Assembly (NCBI GenBank): GCA_937952305.1
Contig: CALFZO010000187.1
Span: 1 to 64,000 of the forward strand
Direction of reading: 5' to 3'
DNA: 64,000 bases
Source of the DNA: an uncultured Anaerolineales bacterium
GTDB taxonomy: Bacteria; Chloroflexota; Anaerolineae; Anaerolineales; UBA6663
Translations under genes and position numbers: made by a program
In this document: one piece after another, positions 15,050-26,994 of the stretch
How positions within the stretch are numbered: position 1 is the first letter of the stretch
Layout of the letters: the number at the start of each line of letters is the position of its first letter
The notes under the pieces: model-generated
What the model was told of the DNA's origin: nothing
The model's database searches: none
Seen by the model: the letters and a program-made list of their open reading frames with translations, nothing else

Positions 15050-16690
15050 TTAGCGCTGGGTCAGGGTCCAGAGCAGGCTGAGGCCGGCCAGCGCCCAGCC
15101 CCAGTAGCCGAGAGTCGGCTGACTATTGAGATAGAGCAGAGTCCCGAGACCGGCCAGGCCCAGGAAGATCAGGCCGCCGGTGAGACGGTTGACGGCCGCC
15201 GCCAGGCGGTCGTCGTTTTTCGGCCCGCGGCCGTTGACGCGGTCCGGGGCCAGCAGCTCGCCGCGCTCCAGGCGTGTGAGCACACGGTCCAGCCGGCCCG
15301 GCACGGCCAGCAGCCGCCGCCCCAGGTCGGCCACCTGGTTGAGCCAGTACTCCAGGTTGCGCCCGTCCAGCTCTTCCTGCACCAGCTTGCGCGCGAACGG
15401 CGCGATGGCGGCAAAGACGTTGAACTGCGGATCCAGGCCCGTGCACATGCCCGAGAGGATCGAGACCGTGCGGCCGAGGTAGATCAGGTTCTCCGGCACC
15501 TGAAAGGGGAGCTGGAAGAGCAGGTCGCGGAACTCGCGCGAGAACTGGTCCACCTCGCGGTAGCTGGTCTGGCGCAGCTCGGTCATGCTCTTGCCCCAGA
15601 AGCGGTCGAAGACGGCGCGTTCGGCCTCCAGGATGCGGTCCAGATCGGCGCCGGGCAGGACGGCGCCCAGGTCGGTGGAGGCGCGCAGCAGGCGGGCCGG
15701 GTCGCCGGTGGCCAGGCCGATGGCGGCCTCGCGCAGGGCGGCGCGCGTGGCCGGCGAGACCACGCCGACCATGCCGAAGTCGATGAAGACCAGACGCCAG
15801 CCGCGCTCGCCGTCGGCGGGCTGGACGAATAAATTGCCGGGGTGCGGGTCGGCGTGAAAGAAGCCCTGGTCGAAGATCTGGTGCATGTAGGCCCAGAACA
15901 GGCGCCGCGCCACGCGGCCGCGGTCCACGCCGGCTGCGGCCAAACCGGCGTAGTCCGTGATCTTGATGAAGCCGACATCCTCCAGGGTGAGCACGCGCTG
16001 GGCGCTGGTGGCGCGGTGGAGCTGCGGGATGCGCAGGCCGGGTTTGTCCGCGAACATCTCGGCGAAGCGCGCGGCGTGGGCGGCCTCCAGACGGTAGTCT
16101 AATTCCTCGCGCAGGGTGGCCGCGAACTCGTTCAGCAGACCGTCCACGTCGGCGCGGCGCGCGATGGGCGGGTAGCGCCGGAGCCATTGGGCCACGGTGC
16201 GCAGGGCGGCCAGGTCGATCTCGACCACGGCCTCGATGCCGGGGCGCAGGATCTTGACGACGACGCGCTCGCCGGTGGGCAGCTGGGCGCGGTGGGTCTG
16301 GCCGAGGGAGGCGGCCGCCAGCGGCGCGGTGTCGAAGATGGGGAAAGCGGACTCCAAGCCCTGGCCGAGCTCGGCCTCCAGAACGGCGCGGATGGCCGGG
16401 AAGGGGGCGGGCGGGACTTCGTCTTGCAGGCCGGCCAGTTCGGCCGTGATGTACTCGGGCAGGACGTCCACGCGCGCGGACAGGAACTGGCCGACCTTGA
16501 TCATGACGCCGCCCAGGCGCACGGCCAGGGCGCGGAAACGGCCGGACCAGCGCGTATAGCGCTCGCGGGCGGTGCGGTTGGACCAGGCGCCCAGGCCCAG
16601 GCGGCGCAGGACGATCTCCCAGGCGATGACGTGCAGGGTCAGGCGGCCGAAGAAATAGACGATGCCAAGGTAGCGGCGGTTGAGGAGCAT
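15050..16690 (-). CDS. ABC1/UbiB (AarF) atypical kinase family protein
   Basis: An atypical protein-kinase-like ATPase of 546 aa. The family KxGQ motif is present (MIKVGQFLSARVDVLP, about 62-78), as are the Ala-rich nucleotide loop AAASLGQTHRA, HADPHPGN in the catalytic loop and DFGMVG for metal binding. Two C-terminal hydrophobic helices (about 500-520 and 525-542) anchor it in the membrane, as in UbiB. Members support ubiquinone or other isoprenoid-lipid metabolism. No quinone genes are near, so the substrate is unknown. Confidence 0.9.
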   Translation of the reverse strand: MLLNRRYLGIVYFFGRLTLHVIAWEIVLRRLGLGAWSNRTARERYTRWSGRFRALAVRLGGVMIKVGQFLSARVDVLPEYITAELAGLQDEVPPAPFPAIRAVLEAELGQGLESAFPIFDTAPLAAASLGQTHRAQLPTGERVVVKILRPGIEAVVEIDLAALRTVAQWLRRYPPIARRADVDGLLNEFAATLREELDYRLEAAHAARFAEMFADKPGLRIPQLHRATSAQRVLTLEDVGFIKITDYAGLAAAGVDRGRVARRLFWAYMHQIFDQGFFHADPHPGNLFVQPADGERGWRLVFIDFGMVGVVSPATRAALREAAIGLATGDPARLLRASTDLGAVLPGADLDRILEAERAVFDRFWGKSMTELRQTSYREVDQFSREFRDLLFQLPFQVPENLIYLGRTVSILSGMCTGLDPQFNVFAAIAPFARKLVQEELDGRNLEYWLNQVADLGRRLLAVPGRLDRVLTRLERGELLAPDRVNGRGPKNDDRLAAAVNRLTGGLIFLGLAGLGTLLYLNSQPTLGYWGWALAGLSLLWTLTQR

Positions 16691-16717
16691 CGCTCTATCA
16701 TAACCGAGGCGGCGCGG

Positions 16718-18208
16718 TCACCAGCCAAGCGCGGCCGTCACCGCCGGCACCACGTCCACCAGGCCGGCGCGGCGTCCGCCCTCGGCCCGGCAGCGGTCCG
16801 TGATCACGCCCTGGGTCGCCAGGCGCATGGCCGCGATCTGGGCCGGCGAGCCGGTGGGCCAGCCGAGGGAGAAGACGGCCTCTGAGTCGTCGGGGTGCAG
16901 GCCGCCATGCATGCCGGTGAGCGGCGCGCCGAAGTAGAAACCGTCGGCGTAGTTGGCCAGGAGCACCAGGTCACCGCTGACCGGGGAGGCCAGGTGACGC
17001 AGGCGGTTGACGGCGTCCACGGTCTCGATTTCGGGATGCTGGGCCAGGTAGGCGGCGATGGGCTGGAGGGCTCCGTCCGGGCCCAGCGCCTGGTAGTCGG
17101 CGTCCCAGCCGTCGCGTTCCACGTCGCGCACCAGCACCAGGGCCAGCGCGCCGAGGAGGTCGGACGCGTAGCGGCCGGTCTGGTGGGCGTCCCAGAAAGC
17201 GCGCGCCACCGGCAGGACGTCCGCCAGGAAGCGCGGCCGGTCGGCCCAGTGGCCGGCGCGGTGCCGCAGGTAGACGTGGGCCAGCCCGCCGTTGCAGGCC
17301 ACCACCGCGTCGCAGTTGGGGTCCTCGCCGGGCACGTCGTGCACGTCCAGGCCGAGGGCGTCGAACAGGTAGCCCATCTCGCGGTCGAACGGGAAGCTCA
17401 GGCGCAGGGAGTGGCGGTCGTCCGGCACCACGCCGATCTGGCCGTGGTCGGAGACGACGGCGAAGAGCGTGCCGGCGAACAGGCCGCGCGCCTCCAACTC
17501 AGCGGTCAGGCGGCCGACCTGCGCCTCGACGACGCGCGTGAAGTAATCGGACTGCTGGTCGGGGCCGTGGTAGTGCGAGTGGTGGTCCAGGCCCATGAAG
17601 TAGGCGGTGAGGAGATCCGGCCGGGCGCCGCCGCGCAGGTGGGCGAGCACGGCCTCCAGCATCTGGCCGTCGTACTGCTCGGACGAGAGGCCGAGCAGGC
17701 CGCCCCCTTTGGTGAAGCGCGCGATGTCCACCAGGCTGGGTTTGAGCCAGTGCGTGGCCCCGCGCGCGATCATGTTGTAGGCCACGGTGGAGGTGAGGCC
17801 GCGGGCCGCCGCGCGCTCGTACAGGGTGGGCGTGTCCGGAGAGAGCAGGTCGCCGATCAGGCCGGGCTGGCCGGTGAAGACGGCCACGGCGTCGTCCACG
17901 GCCAGTGTGTCGCCGACGTCGAAGGCGTAGTGGCGCGGCACGCCGTTGGTGTGGCGGCCGAAGCGGTCGAAGAACTGGTTGCCCATGACGCCGTGGCGCT
18001 CCGGGTGGGCGCCCGTGAAGAGCGAGCTCTGGCAGCAGAAGGTGATGGACGGCGCGTTGCTGACCGGCTCGAAGTGCCGGCCGGCGTCGGCGTCCGGGCC
18101 GCCCAGCAGCCGGGCGATGGCCGGGGCGCGGCCGTCGGCCAGGGCGCGCAGGAAGACGTCGCGGCGCAGGCCGTCGATATCCAGGATGACCAGACGGTTG
18201 GGGAGCAT
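16718..18208 (-). CDS. alkaline phosphatase superfamily (type I phosphodiesterase-like) hydrolase
   Basis: A 496-aa metal-dependent hydrolase. Early Asp residues in ILDIDGLRRD, a putative nucleophile Ser/Thr in NAPSITFCCQSSLFTGAHPERHG, the MGLDHHSHYHG metal site, SDHG at about 235 and GMHGG near the end fit the nucleotide-pyrophosphatase/phosphodiesterase branch. It has no signal peptide, so it may be cytoplasmic. The substrate is unknown. It is divergent from the epimerase operon and shares an 89-bp intergenic region with it. Confidence 0.85.
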   Translation of the reverse strand: MLPNRLVILDIDGLRRDVFLRALADGRAPAIARLLGGPDADAGRHFEPVSNAPSITFCCQSSLFTGAHPERHGVMGNQFFDRFGRHTNGVPRHYAFDVGDTLAVDDAVAVFTGQPGLIGDLLSPDTPTLYERAAARGLTSTVAYNMIARGATHWLKPSLVDIARFTKGGGLLGLSSEQYDGQMLEAVLAHLRGGARPDLLTAYFMGLDHHSHYHGPDQQSDYFTRVVEAQVGRLTAELEARGLFAGTLFAVVSDHGQIGVVPDDRHSLRLSFPFDREMGYLFDALGLDVHDVPGEDPNCDAVVACNGGLAHVYLRHRAGHWADRPRFLADVLPVARAFWDAHQTGRYASDLLGALALVLVRDVERDGWDADYQALGPDGALQPIAAYLAQHPEIETVDAVNRLRHLASPVSGDLVLLANYADGFYFGAPLTGMHGGLHPDDSEAVFSLGWPTGSPAQIAAMRLATQGVITDRCRAEGGRRAGLVDVVPAVTAALGW

Positions 18209-18261
18209 GCGGGCTCTCCTCTCGGGGCACGGGAACGGATGCCGGTCGACTTGCCGGAGAT

Positions 18262-18267
18262 TATAAT
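18262..18267 (+). promoter_or_regulatory. -10 element for the epimerase-CYTH-rpiB operon
   Basis: A perfect TATAAT lies 30 bp before the GTG start at 18298. No good -35 hexamer is present at the right spacing, so an activator may be needed. GTGAGG between it and the start serves as ribosome binding site. Confidence 0.45.
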
Positions 18268-18297
18268 GCGGGCACGCTCAGCTTACGTGAGGCATCT

Positions 18298-19302
18298 GTG
18301 ACGGATTCCGCCCTGACTCAGCCGGTGGTGGTCACCGGCGCCACCGGCTTCATCGGCCGCTGGCTGGTGGGACGCCTGGCCGCCGACGGCAACTATGTCC
18401 GCGCCGTGGTGCTGCCGGATGAGGCGACGCGCGGCTTGTGGACGGCGCCGGTGGAGGTGGTGCGCGGCGATATCACCGACCGGGCCGTGGTGGCCAAAGC
18501 CCTGCAGCACGCCGGCACCATCTTCCACCTGGCCGCCGCCGTGGGGGATTGGGGGCCGGAGGAGTGGTTCCAGCGGGTGACGGTGGGCGGCACCGAGAAC
18601 GTGCTGGCGGCCACCGGCGCCGCCAACGCCCGCATCGTGGTCACGTCCAGCATCGTCGTCTACGGCGACCGCCTCGGCGCGGGCGTGTGCGCCGAGGACA
18701 CGGCCTGGGGCACAGCGCAGGGGGCGTATGGCCGCGCCAAGCAGAGTCAGGAGACCGTGGTACAGCAGCTAGCGCGCGAGCGGCGTCTGCGCGTCACGGT
18801 GGTGCGGCCCGCCAACGTTTTCGGGAGCGTGTCGACGCCGTGGGTGCGCGAGGCGGCGGCGGTGCTGCGGCGCGGGCTGCCGGCGCTGGTCGCCGGCGGG
18901 CGCGGCAACGCCGGCCTGATCTACGTCGAGAACCTGGTGGATCTGCTCATCCTGGCGGCCGCGCGCCCGGCGGCGGTGGGCCGGACCTACAATGCCTGCG
19001 ATGATTTCCCGGTGACGTGGCGGCAGTACATGACCGACCTGGCGCAGCGCGTGGGGGCGCGGCCGCCGCGCTCGCTGCCGCTGCCGGCGGCACGCTTGGT
19101 GGCCGCCGCGGCCGAAGCCGTCTGGCGTTGGCGCCGCAGTCCGACGCGGCCGCCGCTGACGCGCGAAGCCCTCGGCCTGGTGGGCGCGCATCACGAGATC
19201 GCGACCGAGCGGGCGCGCGTGGAGCTGGGCTACACGCCGCGGGTGGGCTACGCGGAGGCCATGGAGCGGCTCGGCCGCTATCTGCAGGCGAACGGGTTGT
19301 AG
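18298..19302 (+). CDS. extended SDR family NAD(P)-dependent epimerase/dehydratase
   Basis: A Rossmann-fold protein of 334 aa with the nucleotide loop TGATGFIGR (about 14-22), the catalytic Ser/Thr in VTSSIVVYGD, and the Tyr-Lys pair in YGRAK (about 148-152). The overall pattern is like NDP-sugar epimerases and 3-beta-hydroxysteroid-dehydrogenase-like proteins; the substrate cannot be fixed. GTG 18298 is the start because no later start keeps the Rossmann strand. The next gene begins 2 bp after its stop. Confidence 0.87.
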   Translation: MTDSALTQPVVVTGATGFIGRWLVGRLAADGNYVRAVVLPDEATRGLWTAPVEVVRGDITDRAVVAKALQHAGTIFHLAAAVGDWGPEEWFQRVTVGGTENVLAATGAANARIVVTSSIVVYGDRLGAGVCAEDTAWGTAQGAYGRAKQSQETVVQQLARERRLRVTVVRPANVFGSVSTPWVREAAAVLRRGLPALVAGGRGNAGLIYVENLVDLLILAAARPAAVGRTYNACDDFPVTWRQYMTDLAQRVGARPPRSLPLPAARLVAAAAEAVWRWRRSPTRPPLTREALGLVGAHHEIATERARVELGYTPRVGYAEAMERLGRYLQANGL

Positions 19303-19304
19303 CT

Positions 19305-19781
19305 ATGGGCGTCGAGATTGAGCGCAAGTTCCTGGTGGTGAGCGAGGCCTGGCGGACCGGCGCGGCCGGCGTGGCGGTGCGCCAGGGTTATCTGCTGGCG
19401 GCGCCGGGCACGACTGTGCGCGTGCGGCTGGCCGGCGCGGAGGGTTATCTGACGATCAAGGGCCAGCACCACGGCTTGCGCCGGGCCGAGTTCGAGTACG
19501 CCATCCCGGCCGCCGACGCGCAGGCGATGCTGGAGACGTTGTGCGCGCAGCCCGTGATCGAGAAGACGCGCTACCGCGTGGACTTCGCGGGGCTGGTCTG
19601 GGAAGTGGACGTGTTCGCGGGCGCCAATGCCGGTCTGGTGGTGGCCGAAGTCGAGCTGGAGAGCGAGGCCCAGGCGGTGACGCTGCCGCCGTGGGTGGGG
19701 CTGGAGGTCTCCAGCGACTATCGCTACACCAACGCTTATCTCGCGCAGCATCCGTACACCACCTGGAGCGGACACGTATGA
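19305..19781 (+). CDS. CYTH-domain protein (triphosphatase/adenylate cyclase class IV fold)
   Basis: A compact 158-aa CYTH protein. The EXEXK signature is at the start (GVEIERKFLV), followed by VRQGYLL, TVRVRLA, YLTIKG, EFEYAI, KTRYRV, WEVDVF and VAEVELE, the alternating charged strands of the triphosphate tunnel. Stand-alone bacterial CYTH proteins mostly hydrolyse inorganic triphosphate. ATG 19305 fixes the signature at residues 3-9. It overlaps the next gene by 4 bp (ATGA). Confidence 0.92.
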   Translation: MGVEIERKFLVVSEAWRTGAAGVAVRQGYLLAAPGTTVRVRLAGAEGYLTIKGQHHGLRRAEFEYAIPAADAQAMLETLCAQPVIEKTRYRVDFAGLVWEVDVFAGANAGLVVAEVELESEAQAVTLPPWVGLEVSSDYRYTNAYLAQHPYTTWSGHV

Positions 19782-20263
19782 GAATCGCCATCGCCAGCGA
19801 CGAAGCCACCGAGTTGACCGCGGCCCTGGTGGCCGAGCTGGAAAAGCGCGGTCACACCTTGTTGCCGTTTGGGCCGCTGGCCCCGGCTGACCCCGACCGC
19901 GATTGGCCGCTGGTGTGCGGCCGGGCGGCCGAGGCGGTGGCGCGCGGCGAGGCCGACGAGGGCATCGTGTGCTGCTGGACCGGGACCGGCGCCAGCCTGG
20001 CCGCCAACAAGGTGCCGGGCATCCGCGCCGCCCTGGTCCACGACGCGGAGACGGCGCGCGGCGCCCGGCTGTGGAACCATGCCAACGTCCTGGCGCTCAG
20101 TCTGCGGGCCACGCCGATCCCGGTGCTGCGCGAAATCCTGGAGGCCTGGTTCGGCACCGCCTTGGGTACGGGCGAGGCGCAGAGCCCCTGGAATCTGCAG
20201 CAGATCGAGCGGCTGCGCGCCCTGGAAGCCAAATACGCGCGCCCGGCCGGGCCGGCGACGTGA
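19778..20263 (+). CDS. rpiB: RpiB/LacAB-family sugar-phosphate isomerase
   Basis: The family interconverts ribose 5-phosphate and ribulose 5-phosphate. Seen are MRIAIASDEA, GIVCCWTGTGASLAANKVPGIRAALV (the anion-hole and Cys loop around residues 63-80, where the catalytic Cys sits in ribose isomerases) and ARLWNHANVLALSLR. At 161 aa it is slightly long, with a C-terminal helical extension. An RpiB-type enzyme for another aldose phosphate is possible. It is the last gene of the epimerase-CYTH operon. Confidence 0.85.
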   Translation: MRIAIASDEATELTAALVAELEKRGHTLLPFGPLAPADPDRDWPLVCGRAAEAVARGEADEGIVCCWTGTGASLAANKVPGIRAALVHDAETARGARLWNHANVLALSLRATPIPVLREILEAWFGTALGTGEAQSPWNLQQIERLRALEAKYARPAGPAT

Positions 20264-20313
20264 CAAACGGCACTGACTGGCGCCGGCAACTCGTGCTATT
20301 TCCTAGCGGAACG

Positions 20314-20342
20314 TTGACCCGGCCATATGGCTCTGCTATCAT
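20314..20342 (+). promoter_or_regulatory. sigma-70-type promoter for yvcK
   Basis: TTGACC (20314-20319) and TATCAT (20337-20342) with an ideal 17-bp spacer. It lies about 110 bp before the yvcK start. Confidence 0.65.
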
Positions 20343-20450
20343 GACGCTGGTGTCCCGGCACTGCCTCGCCAGACCCCCTCGCCGGAGGTTGCCGACGCCG
20401 TGCGGCGGCCTGGCCCGGATGGGCCAGAGCACCGGGTCACCCGCCACACT

Positions 20451-21794
20451 ATGCGAAGCCTAACAACCGTTCGACGGGCGCTGGCGCTGCTGCGCGCCCA
20501 GGCGCTGTGGCTGGTGCCCGGCATGGGCGTCAAGCGCTGGATCGGGCTTCTGCTGGTGGGGGCCACCCTGATCGGCCTGGGCCTGGCTTACCTGCTGATC
20601 GAAATCTACCGGTCGTTGGCGCTGCCGCCGGTTTTCGACGCCGCGACTCTGCAATTCCTGCCGCGGTTGGCGCGGGCGGCCCTGTTCGGGGCGGCCGGGC
20701 TGGTGGCGCTGCTGGTGGCGCTGGCTCAGATCAACCGCACGGTGCTGGCGCCGTTTGTGCGCCCCGGCCAGAACGTGGCCGATGCGGTCAGCGAGCACCG
20801 CAAGCGCGGGCGGGGTCCCAAGATCGTGGCCATCGGCGGCGGGACGGGCCTGTCTACCCTGCTGCGGGGCCTCAAGAAGCGGACATCCAACATCACGGCC
20901 ATCGTGACGGTGGCCGACGACGGCGGCTCGTCCGGGCGGCTGCGGCAGACGCTGGGCGTGCTGCCGCCCGGGGACTTCCGCAACTGCATCGCGGCGCTGG
21001 CCGATGACGAGGCGCTGACGACGCAGTTGTTCCAGTACCGCTTCGGCGGTGAAAGCCACGACCTGGGCGGCCACTCCTTCGGCAACCTGTTTATCACGGC
21101 CATGGCCGAGGTGACCGGCAGTTTTGAGCGCGCCATCCTGGAATCGGGCAAGGTTCTGACGATCCGCGGCCAGGTGCTGCCGTCCACGCTCAAAGATGTG
21201 ACCCTGGTGGGCGAGGTGGTGGGCGAGGGCCAGCTCGTCAACGTGGTCGAGGGCGAGTCCCAGATCACGGCGGCGCCCGGCGCGATCCAGCGCGTTTACC
21301 TGCGGCCCGGCGACGCCCCGGCCTATCCGGGCGCCATCCGCGCCATCCTGGAAGCGGACCTGATCGTGCTCGGGCCGGGCAGCCTGTACACGAGCCTGCT
21401 GCCCAACCTGCTGGTGCCGGACCTGGCGGCCGCGCTGCAGGCCAGCCGCGCCGTCAAGGTCTACGTGTGCAACACGGCCACGCAGCCGGGCGAAACGGAC
21501 GGCTACACGGTGTTGGATCACGTGCAAGCCCTGGAGCGGCACGCGCCGCCGGGGCTGTTCCCGATCGTGCTGGCCAACGACAACCAGCGCGGCGAGCTGC
21601 TGCCGGGTCTGGCGTGGGTGGGCCGGGAGGCGGTGGAGCCCCAGAACGGGCACGGGCCGCTGGTGCTGGCCGCCGACCTGAGCGATGATCAGCGGCCGTG
21701 GCGCCACGACGCCGAGAAGCTGGCCGCGGCGCTGTTTACGCTGTTTGCGAATGAACAGGTGGTCACACCTGCGTTCGACCAGACGCTGCCCTGA
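20451..21794 (+). CDS. yvcK: YvcK/CofD-like protein with N-terminal membrane anchor
   Basis: YvcK binds UDP-sugars and controls carbon flux and peptidoglycan synthesis in Firmicutes and actinobacteria. This 447-aa protein has two hydrophobic helices first (about 24-50 and 66-86), then the YvcK core: KIVAIGGGTGLSTLLRGLK, VTVADDGGSSGRLR, GDFRNCIAAL, GHSFGNLFI, GPGSLYTSLLPNLLV and NTATQPGETDGY. The membrane anchor is absent from Bacillus YvcK. ATG 20451 is used since upstream residues are low-complexity. The glycolytic gap-pgk genes follow directly, fitting a role in central carbon metabolism. Confidence 0.92.
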   Translation: MRSLTTVRRALALLRAQALWLVPGMGVKRWIGLLLVGATLIGLGLAYLLIEIYRSLALPPVFDAATLQFLPRLARAALFGAAGLVALLVALAQINRTVLAPFVRPGQNVADAVSEHRKRGRGPKIVAIGGGTGLSTLLRGLKKRTSNITAIVTVADDGGSSGRLRQTLGVLPPGDFRNCIAALADDEALTTQLFQYRFGGESHDLGGHSFGNLFITAMAEVTGSFERAILESGKVLTIRGQVLPSTLKDVTLVGEVVGEGQLVNVVEGESQITAAPGAIQRVYLRPGDAPAYPGAIRAILEADLIVLGPGSLYTSLLPNLLVPDLAAALQASRAVKVYVCNTATQPGETDGYTVLDHVQALERHAPPGLFPIVLANDNQRGELLPGLAWVGREAVEPQNGHGPLVLAADLSDDQRPWRHDAEKLAAALFTLFANEQVVTPAFDQTLP

Positions 21795-21833
21795 CGGCCG
21801 ATCCCGGCCCGGACAGCGATTGTTCCCTACACG

Positions 21834-21859
21834 CCCGCCCGACGCGTGCACCGGGCGGG
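21834..21859 (+). promoter_or_regulatory. hairpin in the leader of gap
   Basis: CCCGCCCG (21834-21841) pairs with CGGGCGGG (21852-21859) around a 10-nt loop. It is 22 bp before the gap start and has no T-run, so it is more likely an mRNA 5'-end stabiliser or processing site than a terminator. Confidence 0.5.
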
Positions 21860-21881
21860 GTCTATGCACAAGGAGAAGCAC

Positions 21882-22937
<1,056 letters not shown>

Positions 22938-22954
22938 CAGATGGATTGTGGACA

Positions 22955-22986
22955 GCGGACAGTGGTCAAGACCGGCCACTGTCCGC
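22955..22986 (+). promoter_or_regulatory. intercistronic hairpin between gap and pgk
   Basis: GCGGACAGTGG (22955-22965) pairs perfectly with CCACTGTCCGC (22976-22986), 10-nt loop. There is no T-run. Its position after gap fits differential mRNA stability, with gap more abundant than pgk. Confidence 0.65.
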
Positions 22987-23010
22987 CAGCCACTGCCCAC
23001 TGGCGCAGCC

Positions 23011-24186
<1,176 letters not shown>

Positions 24187-24200
24187 GCGGCGCAGCGCTC

Positions 24201-24223
24201 GCGCCACGCCAGCGGCGTGGCGC
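24201..24223 (+). repeat. hairpin after pgk
   Basis: GCGCCACGCC (24201-24210) and GGCGTGGCGC (24214-24223) form a 10-bp perfect stem with a 3-nt loop. No T-run follows; with the terminator 60 bp further on it may shield the pgk mRNA end. Confidence 0.55.
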
Positions 24224-24282
24224 CGTGTACACGGCTATAACAGCGGGCTGCTTGCGCCCTAGACAGTCCTGGCGCATACTCT

Positions 24283-24320
24283 GAGACGCTGACAGGTCGC
24301 CTGCAGCGTCTCTTTGTTTT
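24283..24320 (+). terminator. intrinsic terminator between pgk and the kinase gene
   Basis: GAGACGCTG (24283-24291) pairs with CAGCGTCTC (24304-24312), followed by TTTGTTTT. It ends 14 bp before the kinase ATG, so the kinase and tpi may be transcribed only by read-through or from an overlapping promoter. Confidence 0.75.
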
Positions 24321-24333
24321 GGGAGAATGGCGG

Positions 24334-26175
24334 ATGTCTTTTGTCGTCGGCGAGACGGTTGGGCCTTACCGCATCGTGGAGCAGCTCGGCCAGGGCGGTA
24401 TGGCCACGGTCTTTAAGGGCTACCATGCCGCCCTGGACCGCTACGTCGCCATCAAGGTCCTGCACCCGGCCTTCAAGGAAGACAGCACTTTCCTGGCGCG
24501 CTTCCAGCGCGAGGCCCGCGTCGTCGCCCGGCTGGAACATCCCAATATCGTCCCGGTCTACGACTTCGCCGAGCACAACGGCGCGCCGTACCTGGTGATG
24601 AAGTTCGTGGAGGGCGAGACCCTCAAGGCCCGCCTGCAGCGCGAGCGCCTGTCGCTGAAGGAGACGCTGCGGGTTCTGGAAGCGGTCGGCGCCGGCCTGC
24701 ATTACGCCCACCAGCAGGGCATCCTGCACCGCGACATCAAGTCGTCCAACATCATGCTGGCCGCCGACGGCGGCATCTACCTGGCCGACTTCGGGCTGGC
24801 GCGCATCGCCGTGGCTGGCGAGAGCACACTCTCGCTCGATTCGATGATCGGCACGCCGCACTACATGAGCCCGGAACAGGCCCGCGGCGAGAAGGACCTG
24901 GACGCCGGCACGGACATCTACTCGCTGGGCGTGGTGCTCTACGAGCTGGTGGTCGGGCGGCTGCCGTACAGCGCGGACACGCCGTTCGCCATCATCCACG
25001 ACCACATCTACACGCCGCTGCCGATGCCGCGCACGGTCAACCCGAACGTCCCGGCCCCCATCGAGCGGGTCCTGCTCAAGGCGCTGGCCAAGGAGCGGGC
25101 CGACCGCTTTCCGGATGTGGCCGCGCTGGTGGCGGCGCTGCGCGAAGCCGTGGCCGGCGCCGAGTCTGGCGTGATCGCGCTGCCCGGCGCGGTGCCGGTT
25201 TCGCCGGCGGCCCCGACGGCGCCGGGGGCGGCCACGACCGCCGCGCCGCGGGCCGAGCCGGCGGACGCTACGCGCGTGGCCGCCAAGCCGAAGACCGGTT
25301 TCCAGTTCCGCTGGTGGCACGCTCTCGTCGGCGTGGTGCTGGTGGTGGGCTGCCTGGGCGCCCTCGGGTTGGCGCAGCGCCTGGCCCGCCAGCGCCAGGC
25401 CGGGACGGCGACGCCGCCGTTGGCATCGGTGACCGCGGCGACCAACCCAGCGCCCACGCCGCTGCCGCCGAACACTCAGCCCACGCCCGGCCTGCCGGCC
25501 GGTGATCCACCCTGGCGCCTGCCGGTGGAAGTGGCCCTGAACGCGTTTCGGGCCGGCGATACCGAACAGGCCACGACGGCGTTGGCCGAGGCCGTGGCGC
25601 AATTCCCGGACGATCCGGGCCTGCGCCTGGCCGCCGGCGACGCCGTTCTGCTGTACCAGGGCCCGCTCACGGCGGTGGAGCAGTATTACCTGCCGGGGCT
25701 GGGCCTCAACCCGGAGTCGCGGGAGCCTGTCTACATCCAACTGCGTGAGCACCTGGGCCTGGCCTTGTACGTGGCCGCCGCGGACCGGGACGCCGAGGGC
25801 TTCCTGCTCGAGATCGGGCCGCGCCTGCTGGACAACGCCGGCAACCTGATGTATCAGCGCTGGCGCCTGTTCTTCGGCGACCTGGCCACGGCCAAGATCG
25901 AGATCGAGACGATCGTGAAGCCGAACCCGGCGGCGGATGGGCCGCAGCTGGTGTACGGTGACTACTTCCTGAAGGCCGGCCAGCCGCTGGAGGCGGCCGC
26001 CCACTACGAGCTGGCCATGCGCAACGTCGCGGACCAGGCGCGGCCGGTGACGGCCTGGATTAAGCTGGAGGCGCAGTGCCGGCAGCGGCAGCTGGCCGAG
26101 AAGCGCGCCGGGGCGGAATTGACGCCATCGTGCCTGCCGCTGGAAGAGCTGGTCCGCGCCCGTCCGGAACCCTGA
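24334..26175 (+). CDS. membrane Ser/Thr protein kinase (PknB type) with extracellular helical-repeat domain
   Basis: A Hanks-type kinase of 613 aa. The catalytic domain (about 10-275) has LGQGGMATVFKG, AIKVL, HRDIKSSNIML, DFGLAR and GTPHYMSPEQARG. A Pro/Ala linker, one membrane helix (about 330-352) and a Thr/Pro-rich stretch lead to an external C-terminal domain (about 395-600) with TPR-like helices. It probably senses an external or envelope signal. It sits between pgk and tpiA, which suggests a link to glycolysis. ATG 24334 is favoured, with GGGAG before it, over TTG 24319. Confidence 0.93.
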   Translation: MSFVVGETVGPYRIVEQLGQGGMATVFKGYHAALDRYVAIKVLHPAFKEDSTFLARFQREARVVARLEHPNIVPVYDFAEHNGAPYLVMKFVEGETLKARLQRERLSLKETLRVLEAVGAGLHYAHQQGILHRDIKSSNIMLAADGGIYLADFGLARIAVAGESTLSLDSMIGTPHYMSPEQARGEKDLDAGTDIYSLGVVLYELVVGRLPYSADTPFAIIHDHIYTPLPMPRTVNPNVPAPIERVLLKALAKERADRFPDVAALVAALREAVAGAESGVIALPGAVPVSPAAPTAPGAATTAAPRAEPADATRVAAKPKTGFQFRWWHALVGVVLVVGCLGALGLAQRLARQRQAGTATPPLASVTAATNPAPTPLPPNTQPTPGLPAGDPPWRLPVEVALNAFRAGDTEQATTALAEAVAQFPDDPGLRLAAGDAVLLYQGPLTAVEQYYLPGLGLNPESREPVYIQLREHLGLALYVAAADRDAEGFLLEIGPRLLDNAGNLMYQRWRLFFGDLATAKIEIETIVKPNPAADGPQLVYGDYFLKAGQPLEAAAHYELAMRNVADQARPVTAWIKLEAQCRQRQLAEKRAGAELTPSCLPLEELVRARPEP

Positions 26176-26220
26176 ATTTCGAGCGGAGCCTTGGCCCCGC
26201 CTACGACGATTGGAGCTGAC

Positions 26221-26979
<759 letters not shown>

Positions 26980-26994
26980 GAGGCGCACCGCCTG

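Noticed and set aside
22955..22986. Terminator between gap and pgk
   Set aside because: Perfect stem but no T-run, and pgk follows at once in the same direction.
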